Positions 44,420 through 53,186 of a stretch of DNA of 64,000 nucleotides are shown piece by piece. Numbering within the stretch: position 1 is the first letter of the stretch; each line of letters opens with the position of its first letter. The notes below the pieces were generated by a model. The model did not search any database, had not been told where the DNA came from, and was given only the letters and a program-made list of their open reading frames with translations. Origin of the DNA: Gammaproteobacteria bacterium (GTDB lineage Bacteria; Pseudomonadota; Gammaproteobacteria; Steroidobacterales; Steroidobacteraceae); assembly GCA_028293725.1 (NCBI GenBank), contig JAQGOE010000243.1, forward strand, positions 20,318 to 84,317, given 5' to 3'. The position numbers were made by a program, and so were the translations under genes.

Positions 44420-45619
44420 TCACCGGCTCACGATCAGCAGCGTCACACCGTGACTCGGCACGGTGTCGGTAAAAACGCCGGCCGTATGGCCGAGGTCTTT
44501 ATGTTTCCAGACGTCCCGCAACCCGGCGCCGCCCTGGAAACCGATCTCGGCCAGGTCGACTGAGATCTCCCGGTTACTCCAGGCGCGGTTGAACAGGCCC
44601 ACGGCGACCCGTCCGCCGCTGAGAGGTTTGGTCCACACGTCCAGGTCGCCGCTCTGGTAGAGACGATCGCCCTGCTTTCCCAGTGAATCCTGATCGATGG
44701 CGATCACCTCGGTGTTGAGCAGAATTCCCTTGTCGGCCTCGGTCATTTTGGCCAGGTCATTGCCGGCCAGCAGCGGCGCCGCGAGCAGCACCCACAGGCT
44801 CATGTGAGTGCGGTATTCCTCCTCACTCATCTTCCCGTTACCGATTTCCAGCATGTCAGGGTCGTTCCAGGCGCCGGGTGCGGCAAACTTCGACAGTCCC
44901 GCCTGGCTGAAGCCGATGGCGCTCATCCTTCCATAGGAGTCGTCGATGTCGTCCGTGGTGCGCCACATGCTGGCACCGACGGCGGGTCCCCACTTCCAGG
45001 GCTCGTCCACGCCGTACTGGCAGAGGCTGTAGAGAATGGGCCGGCCCGTCGCCTTGAGCGCGTCGCCCATTTTCCGATATGCGGCGATCATGAGATTTTT
45101 CGCGGCGTCCCGGTCACCCGGATGCCCGGCCCGCGCCTTTCTCAGCTCCTCCTGGAAGTAACACAGGTCGTACTTGAGGAAGTCCACTCCCCAGGCGGCA
45201 TACAGCTGCGCATCCTGTGTCTCGTGCCCGAGGCTGCCTTCGAAGTTGGCACAGGTCCGCGCGCCCGGCGAGGAATACAGGCCGAATTTCAGTCCCTTGG
45301 AATGAATATAGTCGCCGAGCGCCTTCATGTCAGGAAAGCGCTCGTTCGTATGCAACACGCCCCGCGCATCACGCTTACCCTGCCACGTGTCATCCACGTT
45401 CACGTAGAGGTAGCCCGCTTCTTTCATCCCGGTGCTGACGAGCGCGTCCGCGGCCGAGCGGATATCCGCATCGGTAACGTGCTCGGCGAAATGGTTCCAG
45501 CTGTTCCAGCCCATGGGGGGCGTCGGCGACACTCCCGTTTGGCCGCAGCAAGGCGTCGCACCATAGAGCATGGCGGCGGCAAGCAGCATGAGTGCAGGGT
45601 TGGGTTTCATAGGTGCCAT
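44420..45619 (-). CDS. Exported glycoside hydrolase family 27 alpha-galactosidase
   Basis: A 399-residue GH27 retaining alpha-galactosidase or alpha-N-acetylgalactosaminidase. The mature N-terminus TPPMGWNSWNHF is the family mark, YLYVNVDDTWQ binds sugar, and the nucleophile Asp sits in FLKYDLCY; the acid/base Asp is in MWRTTDDIDDSYG. A hydrophobic leader (ALMLLAAAMLYGATPCCGQ) exports it. The beta-sandwich C-terminal domain starts near TEVIAIDQDSLGKQG. The start at 45619 (GGTACA just upstream) is preferred over far upstream in-frame ATGs that would run through the promoter region. Confidence 0.92.
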   Translation of the reverse strand: MAPMKPNPALMLLAAAMLYGATPCCGQTGVSPTPPMGWNSWNHFAEHVTDADIRSAADALVSTGMKEAGYLYVNVDDTWQGKRDARGVLHTNERFPDMKALGDYIHSKGLKFGLYSSPGARTCANFEGSLGHETQDAQLYAAWGVDFLKYDLCYFQEELRKARAGHPGDRDAAKNLMIAAYRKMGDALKATGRPILYSLCQYGVDEPWKWGPAVGASMWRTTDDIDDSYGRMSAIGFSQAGLSKFAAPGAWNDPDMLEIGNGKMSEEEYRTHMSLWVLLAAPLLAGNDLAKMTEADKGILLNTEVIAIDQDSLGKQGDRLYQSGDLDVWTKPLSGGRVAVGLFNRAWSNREISVDLAEIGFQGGAGLRDVWKHKDLGHTAGVFTDTVPSHGVTLLIVSR

Positions 45620-45651
45620 TGTACCCGGATGTTTGATTATTTCGCGACGGT

Positions 45652-45680
45652 TTGACAGTGCGGTGCAATGGCCGTAGTTT
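45652..45680 (+). promoter_or_regulatory. Candidate sigma-70 promoter toward the S53 peptidase
   Basis: TTGACA (45652) is followed after 17 bp by TAGTTT. The -10 box is weak, and the site is 143 bp before the start codon, so this is only a suggestion. Confidence 0.25.
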
Positions 45681-45822
45681 CGCGCAACGAGATGTTGGAA
45701 AGGATGCCGACCTTCGTCGAACGGCGCGGACGACAACAACCTCTCCAACATGCGAGCCACGGACGGCGTTCCCGTCCACTCAGTCACCGCAGTCAGTCTT
45801 AAAGGATTAAGGGGAGATCACC

Positions 45823-47499
45823 GTGATTTTCAGAACAGCATCCGTCTTGAGTGCTGCCATCGCGATTTCGCTGGCGGCGACCACCACTTCCCACGCAGAG
45901 TCGGTCATGACCCGTCACATGCGCGACGAGGTCCGCAACGGCGCGGCGCAGCCCGCGGCGCAAATGTCGAAGTCACAGACCATGAGCCTGGACCTCGTGC
46001 TGCCCTTGCGCGACCCCGCGGGGCTGAGCGCCTTTCTGGCCGATATCTACAATCCCGCCAGTCCCAACTTTCACCACTTCCTGACGGTGTCCGAGTTCAC
46101 GGCTAAATTCGGACCGACGCAGGCGGACTACGACGCTGTCCTGGAGTTCGCGAAAGCGAGCGGACTCGCGGTGACCGGCGGCAGCCTCGACGGCATGGAA
46201 GTGCAGGTCAAAGGCTCGGTAGCCGCGGTGGAGAAAGCCTTCCACGTACGCATGCAGTCCTATCCCCGCGCGAACGGGAACGGCAACTTCTTCGCCCCCG
46301 ACCGCGAGCCCGCGACCGACATGTCGGTTAAGCTTTGGCATGTCTCCGGGCTGGATAACTACTCAGTCCCCCACGCCCTGTACCAGAAGCGTGGCGAATT
46401 TGCGGCCGCCCGCGGCGTCACCCCGGAATCCCTGGTGAAGCACGCCACGACGGGATCGGGTCCGTCGGCGTCCTTCCTGGGCAGCGATATGCGCAAGGCC
46501 TACTACGGCGGCACCGCCCTGACCGGCGCCGGCCAGAACCTCGGCCTGCTCGAATTCCTCGGTACCGATCTCGCCGACCTGAACACGTACTACAAGAACG
46601 TCGGTCAGACCAACACCGTGCCCATTACCCTTCTGTCCACCGACGGCACGAGCACATCCTGCGTGGATAGTCGGGCGGGCGGTAACTGCGACGATACGGA
46701 ACAGACTCTCGACATGACACAGGCGCTCGGCATGGCCCCGGGGCTGGCGAGCCTGGTGATGTACATCGGCTCCACCGACACCGCCATGATCAGCGCGATG
46801 ACGACGCATAACCCGCTGCCCACCGTGATCGGCTGCTCCTGGGGCTGGACGCCGGCAGATCCAACCACACTCGATCCCTTCTTCCAGAGGATGGCAGCCC
46901 AGGGGCAGAACTTCTTTGCAGCTTCCGGCGACGCCTCCACCTGGTCACGGCGTAACGAGGCGTGGCCCGCGGACGATGCCAACGTCGTTTCCGTCGGCGG
47001 AACCGATCTGGTGACCTCTGGCGCGGGTGGCCCGTGGGCTTCGGAAACCGCGTGGGTCGACAGCGGCGGAGGCATCTCCCCGGACCGGATCGCGATTCCG
47101 TCGTATCAGAAACTCTCGGGAGTCATCAACTCGACCAACCGGGGCTCGACGACCTTGCGCAACGGTCCGGACGTCGCGGCGAACGCCAACTTTACGTTCT
47201 ACACCTGCGCTAACCAGACTACTTGCCTGGCAAATCAGTTCGGAGGCACGAGCTTTGCAGCACCGATGTGGGCGGGGTACATAGCACTGGTCAACCAACA
47301 GTTGGCTTCACAGGGTAAACCGACCATCGGGTTCATCAACCCGACGATCTACTCGGAGAATGTGACCTCCGCCTACAGCACGGGCTTCCATGACATCACC
47401 AGCGGCACATCGGGCAGCTTCTCGGCCACGACGGGCTACGACCTGGTGACCGGCTGGGGCAGTCCGAAAGCCGGATTGATCACCGAGCTGGCGCCGTAA
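45823..47499 (+). CDS. Secreted S53 family serine-carboxyl peptidase (sedolisin type)
   Basis: A 558-residue acid-acting peptidase. Signal peptide MIFRTASVLSAAIAISLAATTTSHA; then a pro-domain (about residues 50-180, DIYNPASPNFHHFLTVSEFTAKFGPT is the kumamolisin-type activation motif) to be removed on maturation. The catalytic triad is Glu and Asp in DTEQTLDMTQ (four residues apart) with Ser in GGTSFAAPMW; the oxyanion Asp is in FFAASGDAS. The C-terminal FHDITSG and TGYDLVTGWGSP form the calcium site. The start is GTG, with GGGGAG 6 nt upstream. Ends just before a strong hairpin. Confidence 0.94.
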   Translation: MIFRTASVLSAAIAISLAATTTSHAESVMTRHMRDEVRNGAAQPAAQMSKSQTMSLDLVLPLRDPAGLSAFLADIYNPASPNFHHFLTVSEFTAKFGPTQADYDAVLEFAKASGLAVTGGSLDGMEVQVKGSVAAVEKAFHVRMQSYPRANGNGNFFAPDREPATDMSVKLWHVSGLDNYSVPHALYQKRGEFAAARGVTPESLVKHATTGSGPSASFLGSDMRKAYYGGTALTGAGQNLGLLEFLGTDLADLNTYYKNVGQTNTVPITLLSTDGTSTSCVDSRAGGNCDDTEQTLDMTQALGMAPGLASLVMYIGSTDTAMISAMTTHNPLPTVIGCSWGWTPADPTTLDPFFQRMAAQGQNFFAASGDASTWSRRNEAWPADDANVVSVGGTDLVTSGAGGPWASETAWVDSGGGISPDRIAIPSYQKLSGVINSTNRGSTTLRNGPDVAANANFTFYTCANQTTCLANQFGGTSFAAPMWAGYIALVNQQLASQGKPTIGFINPTIYSENVTSAYSTGFHDITSGTSGSFSATTGYDLVTGWGSPKAGLITELAP

Positions 47500-47504
47500 C
47501 GGCC

Positions 47505-47539
47505 ATGAGGGTCCGGGTCGGTCAGACCCGGACCCTCAT
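47505..47539. terminator. Bidirectional terminator hairpin
   Basis: ATGAGGGTCCGGGTC and GACCCGGACCCTCAT form a perfect 15-bp stem with a 5-nt loop between two convergent genes. It overlaps the stop codon of the CDP-alcohol phosphotransferase gene. No T tract follows. Confidence 0.75.
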
Positions 47540-48138
47540 CCGAGCAATGCTCGCCGCTGCCGCTGCAGGCGGACGCCGGTGATGATCATGATTGCCGTTG
47601 CACCTACGCTGGCGCCGATCAGGATCGGACTCAGCCATCCCAGCCAGGCCAGCGGCCCCATGAGATAGAGCGCGTCGTCGGGATCGAAACCCCATCGGCC
47701 GGGAATGCCCTTGGTGCCTGTGGGACTGCCACGCTGCAACGATTCTGCGAATATGCTGGCGAGCAGGATGGACGCGCCACTGAGCAGGCCGAGCGGGATC
47801 GACCAGGGTCCGAGCCAGGTGTTGCGCAGACCGAAGCCAATGGCCACGAAGAAAGCCGTGTTGACCGAGACATCGGCGAAGTAATCGTAGCGATGGCCGC
47901 CCGGACTCATCATGTTGCCGATACGGGCCAGCTCGCCGTCGGCGCGATCGAGAAACGCCGAGACCAACCACAACCCGCCACCCCACCACATACCCGCCCG
48001 GGTGCCCAGCGCCAATGCGACGCACGCCGCGATGCCAGTCAACAGGCGCAATGTGGTGAGATGATTCGGCCGCACCGCCGTACCGATGAGAGGCCGCACC
48101 ATGGGGCGCGCAAGCAGGTGAGTCCAGGTCGTAGCCAT
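47536..48138 (-). CDS. CDP-alcohol phosphatidyltransferase
   Basis: A 200-residue membrane enzyme that joins an alcohol to a CDP-activated lipid or group with release of CMP. The family signature DG-x2-AR-x8-G-x3-D-x3-D is intact (DRADGELARIGNMMSPGGHRYDYFAD, about residues 63-88), at the end of the second of about five membrane helices. PsgA and Pcs enzymes have this length. It is the third gene after PhyH and the flippase-like gene on the same strand (15-bp gap), so the unit probably makes a modified lipid. Alcohol acceptor unknown. Confidence 0.88.
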   Translation of the reverse strand: MATTWTHLLARPMVRPLIGTAVRPNHLTTLRLLTGIAACVALALGTRAGMWWGGGLWLVSAFLDRADGELARIGNMMSPGGHRYDYFADVSVNTAFFVAIGFGLRNTWLGPWSIPLGLLSGASILLASIFAESLQRGSPTGTKGIPGRWGFDPDDALYLMGPLAWLGWLSPILIGASVGATAIMIITGVRLQRQRRALLG

Positions 48139-48153
48139 CAGTAAACCCCTCCT

Positions 48154-49203
48154 TCAGACCAGGGCAGCAGGCTCGCCGGCCGCTTTTGCCTCGGTTCGAT
48201 GCCAAAGAATGAGACCGGGAATACCCAACACCGCCTCCCGGACCCGCTTCACGAGAGACAGGGCAATCGCCGTCTCGGGCTCGATACCCAACAGGCGACA
48301 GACGACGACATAGCCGCCCTCCTGCACACCGATCGCACCCGGTACCGCGAATCCCACGGCTTTCAACGCCTGCCCGAGGCTCTCGATGATGAGTCCGGGA
48401 CCGATGCTGATGTCGATCCCGAAGAAATGCAGTATCAGGCAAACCTCGATGCCGCCCAGCAACCAGGAAACCAGGTGCCAGAGCGCCGCCAGCGTCACTC
48501 GTCCCGGGGCCCGGAAACACCCTGTCAGCGCGTCGTGCAGCCCGCCGATCTCGCCCGTGGCGGGCCACCCGAATGAGCGGCCGAGACGCAGCACGGCTCT
48601 TTCGATCACCCCGGCCAATCCAAGCCACAGCGCCACGAATGCGCCGGCCACTACCAGCGCGCCAATCAGCAGCGCCCGGGTGGCGATGTCGGAGACCTCG
48701 CTGTGGCCGACGAGACGCACCAATAAAACGAGACCGAGCACGGTGAATAGGACCTGGGTGCCCATTTCCAACATCAGGTCCGCTATGGTGCCGCCCACGG
48801 CCTGCGCCAGCCGCACGCCCCGTTTTTGCAAAAGCCGCGCAACCACGAATTCACCGCCGATCTGTGCGAGCGGCAGCAGGTTGTTGACGGCCTCACGGAT
48901 CCAACGCAGCAGCAGATAGACTCGCAAGCGCGGGGCCCCGGGATCGCCGGATGGCCGCCCTCCCGGCCCCGCGATGACCTGCCACCCCAGCGCCGAGAAC
49001 AACATCTGTGGCAGGTGAAACGCGATGACCGCCACGATTCCGAGCCACCCGGCGTGTGCCAACACTTCGAAGATCCTGACGATCCCGTAGCTCGCCAGCA
49101 GCCAGGCGGTCAGCCCGAGTCCGACCAGGCCCCCCACAATGGCCCCAAGCCTGAGGTGTGATCCTCGGTCAGACCCGGAAGACGTACGTCTTCTCCCGGT
49201 CAC
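48154..49203 (-). CDS. HpnL-like flippase-domain membrane protein
   Basis: A 349-residue polytopic membrane protein of the lysylphosphatidylglycerol-synthase membrane-domain (flippase-like) family, most like HpnL of hopanoid clusters. Conserved features are RVYLLLRWIREAVNNLLPLAQIGGEFVVARLL near residues 95-125 and EGLGQALKAVGFAVPGAIGVQEGGYVVVCRLLGI, with VKRVREAVLGIPGL near the end. About eight helices. The start is GTG, 35 bp inside the end of the PhyH gene; a later GTG at 49137 is possible. No squalene-hopene cyclase is in the window, so the lipid cargo is unproven. Confidence 0.85.
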   Translation of the reverse strand: MTGRRRTSSGSDRGSHLRLGAIVGGLVGLGLTAWLLASYGIVRIFEVLAHAGWLGIVAVIAFHLPQMLFSALGWQVIAGPGGRPSGDPGAPRLRVYLLLRWIREAVNNLLPLAQIGGEFVVARLLQKRGVRLAQAVGGTIADLMLEMGTQVLFTVLGLVLLVRLVGHSEVSDIATRALLIGALVVAGAFVALWLGLAGVIERAVLRLGRSFGWPATGEIGGLHDALTGCFRAPGRVTLAALWHLVSWLLGGIEVCLILHFFGIDISIGPGLIIESLGQALKAVGFAVPGAIGVQEGGYVVVCRLLGIEPETAIALSLVKRVREAVLGIPGLILWHRTEAKAAGEPAALV

Positions 49204-49924
49204 GGTCGATGTCCGGCGGGAACGATGCGTGTTTGTCCGCGAAGTAACGCTCCCGGTGATCGCCCTCGCTGGCCAGGTTGTAGGTGATGTAGAGAATTCG
49301 CCGCGGCGAATCCGTCAGATTGGGCTTCGACGCATGCGGAACGAAGCTGTCGAAGAAAATGACATCCCCGGGTCCAGTCGGTATCGCCTGCAGGTCCAAG
49401 CCCTGCTCCTCGAGCGGCTTCCACTGCTCGCCGATGAGCCCCTCACGATGGCGGCCAGCCGACACTTCCAGGCAGCCGTTCTCCAGCGTCGCCGCATCGA
49501 GCGTCACCATGGCCGTGACGAACAGCGGCGCATACACCGTCCAACCGGCTTGTTGATCCTGGTGCGCCTTGAAGCCGGCGCCGCCGGGCATCTTGAAGTT
49601 GATTTTGTCCTTGAACAGGACCACGGGAGCGCCCATGAGCGCACCGCTCCAGCGGACCAGGGCGCTGTCGCGAATGAACCGATCGAAGCCGGTGTGATAG
49701 GGGCAGAAGTTCTCGATCCGCTGGATCACGCGCTGCCTCGGCGTGGTCATGCTGTCTTCGCGATAAACCCAGTGACGCCCGGACACCTCAGGCGCGCCCT
49801 CGAGCTGCGCGGTCCACTGCAGGAGCTCCGCGAGCTGGTGGGGGCTGACGAAATTGCGCACCACTAGATAACCGTCCCGCCGCATGCGCGCGACATCGTC
49901 GACGGTCGGAATCCGGTCGGTCAT
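49169..49924 (-). CDS. Phytanoyl-CoA dioxygenase (PhyH) family oxygenase
   Basis: A 251-residue Fe(II)/2-oxoglutarate oxygenase. Iron ligands fit His121 and Asp123 (KAHQDQQAGW) and a later His in SFVPHASKPN; 2-oxoglutarate-binding Arg is in SPRRILYITYN. RRDGYLVVRNFVSPHQLAEL is the typical N-terminal part. PhyH enzymes hydroxylate lipid-linked or small natural-product substrates. The ATG at 49924 is preferred to the TTG at 49945 because the conserved part begins there. First gene of a unit with the flippase-like and CDP-alcohol genes, suggesting a hydroxylated lipid or headgroup. Confidence 0.9.
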   Translation of the reverse strand: MTDRIPTVDDVARMRRDGYLVVRNFVSPHQLAELLQWTAQLEGAPEVSGRHWVYREDSMTTPRQRVIQRIENFCPYHTGFDRFIRDSALVRWSGALMGAPVVLFKDKINFKMPGGAGFKAHQDQQAGWTVYAPLFVTAMVTLDAATLENGCLEVSAGRHREGLIGEQWKPLEEQGLDLQAIPTGPGDVIFFDSFVPHASKPNLTDSPRRILYITYNLASEGDHRERYFADKHASFPPDIDRDREKTYVFRV

Positions 49925-50522
49925 GAGCCAGGTCCACTCCCTCAATTGGATACAGGCGCCAATAGTTAATTATGACAGCACAACGACACTTGGGCGTCAC
50001 CCGAAAGGGGCACCGCTGTGCAGGCCAAGGAGGGAGGCGCTGTTGCGCAGTCGCTACAAAGCGGAGGCTGCGGGACCGGCCGCAGGTGCGAGTGCGAGGG
50101 CGAGCGCTCAGATCGTGGTCTCCTCGGTTCGCGCCCTAGGGGCTCGACCAGGCCATGCTGCGCCACGTAGGTACCGGGCCGTGCAACTCGCACCCGGCGG
50201 GCCGGTCATGGGCGCGCGCACCTAACACCTCGCCCGCGCCACTCCGGGTCGCCACCCCGCGACGGTGACAAAGGTCTGCATACAGCGTCCTCACCCGCAG
50301 ACATGTGTCTCATACAGCCGTGAAATTCTAACTTCCAACACGCCCGGCGCGACGCCAAACTCCGACAAGCCGTTCTCTTTTCGTTAGTTGACGCCAAAAA
50401 TCAACACGTCGGAACAACATTATTGTTCCCACGAGAGGCACGTGGCGGCGCCAGGTCTCTAGAATGTGATCGGCGCCGTGGAACCGACATTTCATACAAC
50501 GACTTTGGCAGGAGATATCGCG
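49925..50522. other. 598-bp intergenic region
   Basis: I see no convincing gene in it on either strand. It contains the divergent promoters of the PhyH unit and the lipoprotein gene, and the GGAACAA inverted repeat at 50411. AT-rich DNA (TTTTCGTTAGTTGACG) near 50375 could be a promoter for the plus-strand gene. Confidence 0.5.
50411..50429. promoter_or_regulatory. Inverted repeat upstream of the NHL-type lipoprotein
   Basis: GGAACAA-CATTA-TTGTTCC: 7-bp perfect arms with a 5-nt centre, ending 93 bp before the ATG. Operator-like; regulator unknown. Confidence 0.45.
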
Positions 50523-51650
50523 ATGCGCGTTTCAGGAAAGAATTTTCGTCGGCTGGGCGACGCCCGGGTAGCGTTGTTGGTGCTGTGCGCCGCCGCGCTG
50601 CTCACGGCGTGCAAGCACAACAACAATGGAATGAACAAGGGCCTGTGGGTCGCGAACGGGACCACAGTTCTGGAGTACATCCCCTCGCAACTCACCTCCG
50701 GGGTGGTTAATGCAGCGCCGCACCTCATGATCAGCGGCGGCGCGGTGGGGACCCCGCAGGGGGTGACCTTCGACTCCGCGGGTGATCTGTGGGTGATGGA
50801 CCCGGGGGCTACCGTCGGCGGCGTAGCCAATACGCCCGCACTGCTCAAATTCAGTGCGATGCAGCTGGCCGCGCTCAAAACCTCCCCCAACCCCGAACCG
50901 ACGGCTATCATCACCTCCACCTCCCTGGCCTTTCCCCAGCAGTCGGTATTCGACGGCAAGGGAAATCAATGGGTGAGCGATCACAACAACAACACGATAT
51001 TGGTATTTACCGCCGCGCAGCAGATGGCGACGGGCACGAACGCCACGGTACCCGCCGTGATACTCAGCTCGGCAGCATTCAACGGACCGTTGGGAATTGT
51101 CTTCGACAGCGCCGGAAATCTCTGGGTCGCCAACAACGGGGGCGTCCCCGGCGCCAACGGCGCGATGAGCGACGCGGGCACGAGCATCGTCGAGTTCGCG
51201 GCAGCTCACCTGCCTACACCCGGCAGCGGCATGCTCACTCCGGATTTAACGCCGGATCTCACGTTGACTGACAACGGACAGAACTCGATTCAGGCCCCCT
51301 GGGAGCTGGCCTTCGATTCCAAGGGGAACCTCTGGTCGAGCAACTCCGGCGGGACTTTCTCGCTGGTCGAATTTGCCAAAGCCAGCCTGGCAGCCACCGG
51401 AACTCCCGCGCCGGCCGTGACCATCAATACCACCATGGACATGGGCAATCCGACACTCAATGCAACGAACGGCCTGTGTTTCGACAACGCCGGCGACATC
51501 GCCGCGACGAGTGCCGAGACACCGTTCAGCATCCCCTTCTACAAGGCGCCATTGAAGAGCGGAGCGATCACGCCCAGCACTTTCATCATAGGTGGCGCTA
51601 CGACGCTGGAGGCGCCGGCGGGCTGCAATTTCGGCCCGCTCGTCAACTGA
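50523..51650 (+). CDS. NHL-repeat-type beta-propeller lipoprotein
   Basis: A 375-residue lipoprotein: a signal with lipobox LLTAC (Cys near residue 30), then a propeller-like body with repeated GDLWV and GNLWV blade motifs (DSAGDLWVMDPGATV, FDGKGNQWVSDHNNNT, FDSAGNLWVANNGG, FDSKGNLWSSNSGG, FDNAGDIAATS), five or six blades. AGGAG lies 8 nt before the ATG at 50523. Surface or periplasmic; binding partner unknown. The GNLW repeats resemble SMP-30 and NHL proteins without their metal ligands. Confidence 0.75.
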   Translation: MRVSGKNFRRLGDARVALLVLCAAALLTACKHNNNGMNKGLWVANGTTVLEYIPSQLTSGVVNAAPHLMISGGAVGTPQGVTFDSAGDLWVMDPGATVGGVANTPALLKFSAMQLAALKTSPNPEPTAIITSTSLAFPQQSVFDGKGNQWVSDHNNNTILVFTAAQQMATGTNATVPAVILSSAAFNGPLGIVFDSAGNLWVANNGGVPGANGAMSDAGTSIVEFAAAHLPTPGSGMLTPDLTPDLTLTDNGQNSIQAPWELAFDSKGNLWSSNSGGTFSLVEFAKASLAATGTPAPAVTINTTMDMGNPTLNATNGLCFDNAGDIAATSAETPFSIPFYKAPLKSGAITPSTFIIGGATTLEAPAGCNFGPLVN

Positions 51651-51670
51651 GGCGAGCTCTCGGAGCCAAA

Positions 51671-51707
51671 CCGGTCTCATGGCTTTCTACCCTGGCCATG
51701 AGACCGG
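51671..51707 (+). terminator. Terminator hairpin after the NHL lipoprotein
   Basis: CCGGTCTCATGGC and GCCATGAGACCGG form a perfect 13-bp stem with an 11-nt loop, followed by CTTTCTC. It lies 21 bp after the lipoprotein stop. Confidence 0.65.
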
Positions 51708-51781
51708 CTTTCTCGCCGCCGAGCCGCTCCGCTTCCGTGGGTCAGGTATTCTTCGGCAATTCCCTTGGAATTGCCGGGGCC

Positions 51782-52930
51782 ATGGCGAACTCCACAATCA
51801 CGCTGAGCAAAGCGCAGGCGCGGCGCATCTGGTTGCACGCGCAAAAGCTCGACACTCACGCGCCGTTCGGCAACGGCCCGCAGGCGACGCCGGCGGTGGT
51901 GCGGCACCTCGGATACGTGCAGATCGACACCATCAACGTCATCGAGCGCTGCCATCACCACATTCTCTACACGAGAATTCCCGAATATCGGCGCGAGCAC
52001 CTGCACCAGGCACAGGCGCTCGACAAAGCGGTGTTCGAATACTGGGGGCATGCGCTCGCCTACATGCCCACCGCGGATTTCCGCTTCCATGTTCGCGATA
52101 TGCGCAGCTACGCGCAGAACGACACCCCATGGCTCAGAGGCACAAAAGACGAAGAAGTGCGCCGCATGCTGGCGCGCATCCGCAAGAACGGCGCGCTCAC
52201 GATTCGCGATATCGATGACGACGTGCTGGTAGAGAAGAATCATGATTGGGCGAGCCGCAAGCCCTCCAAGCGCACGTTGCAGGTCGCTTTCAACAAGGGC
52301 CTGGTCACGATCAGTGAGCGCGCCGGAATGTTGAAGACTTACGAGCTCACCACCCGGCACTTCGGTTGGCAGCGGCTACCCCGCGCGGCGAGCAAGACCG
52401 AGACCACGAAATACGTCCTGGAGCGTGCCCTGGCCGCGCAGGGGCTGGTGAGTGTCGATTCCGCGTGCTACATGGACGCCCCGGGCAAGCCGGCCGTGCG
52501 GCGGCTCATCGAATCGAGGGCGCGCCGCAAAGAATTGCTGCCCGTGGCATTCGAGGGCAGCGGCAAAACGCAGCACTGGGTCACGCCGGAGTTACTCGCC
52601 ACGGTTCCCCAGGAGACGGGAGAATGGGTGCACATCCTCTCCCCTTTCGACCCTCTCATCATCCAGCGTAAGAGACTGGAGCTGTTCTTCGATTACCAAC
52701 ACCGCTTCGAGGCCTACGTTCCGAAGGAAAAGCGGGTGTTCGGCTACTTCGCCTGCCCGGTGGTCCTGGGAGATCAGATCGTCGCCGCACTGGATCTGAA
52801 GACCGATCGGGAGCGCCAGAAACTGCTCGTGCAGAAGTGGACCTGGGTCGGGAAAGGCTCGGCACGGGCCCACAAGAAGCACATCGAGAACGCACTGCAC
52901 GCGTTCGAGCGCTTCCAGCTGGCGCGGTAG
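51782..52930 (+). CDS. YcaQ/AlkX-type DNA glycosylase (winged helix, HTH_42)
   Basis: A 382-residue protein of the YcaQ/AlkZ family, in which E. coli YcaQ unhooks interstrand DNA crosslinks. The start ITLSKAQARRIWLHAQKLD, the helix GYVQIDTINVIERCHHHILYTRIPEY with the conserved Gln and the motif DIDDDVLVEKNHDWASRKPSKRTLQVAFNKGLV are characteristic; ILSPFDPLIIQRKRLELFFDYQHRFEAYVPKEKRVFGYFACPVV is its C-terminal fold. The catalytic Glu/Gln region is intact by eye. The ATG at 51782 lacks a strong Shine-Dalgarno but begins the conserved part; longer in-frame starts run into the preceding gene. Confidence 0.9.
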   Translation: MANSTITLSKAQARRIWLHAQKLDTHAPFGNGPQATPAVVRHLGYVQIDTINVIERCHHHILYTRIPEYRREHLHQAQALDKAVFEYWGHALAYMPTADFRFHVRDMRSYAQNDTPWLRGTKDEEVRRMLARIRKNGALTIRDIDDDVLVEKNHDWASRKPSKRTLQVAFNKGLVTISERAGMLKTYELTTRHFGWQRLPRAASKTETTKYVLERALAAQGLVSVDSACYMDAPGKPAVRRLIESRARRKELLPVAFEGSGKTQHWVTPELLATVPQETGEWVHILSPFDPLIIQRKRLELFFDYQHRFEAYVPKEKRVFGYFACPVVLGDQIVAALDLKTDRERQKLLVQKWTWVGKGSARAHKKHIENALHAFERFQLAR

Positions 52931-53186
52931 CCGGCCAGCGAGTTGATGGCACGCCTCGAGTTGTCGCTCTGTTAAGACAACGTTGGTCCGCGCTGTCGCT
53001 TTCTCGCCGCGAAAAAACTGCCGGTAGCCGGCGACATCGCCCTGTGTTATGTCCGCTGGACGTTCGGCGCCGCCTCATTTCGTGATGCGGTTAACCAAAT
53101 CCCCTCACTTGAGTCGCGGAATAACCTTGTAGCCTTTCGGCTTCGAAGGGATGGGGCGGTCTTCGGACTCAATAGGTCGACGGAAA

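Noticed and set aside
52931..53186. Hairpin CCTTTCG-GCTT-CGAAGGG before the repeat lipoprotein, checked as a riboswitch
   Set aside because: A single 7-bp stem with one wobble pair and no conserved riboswitch core.
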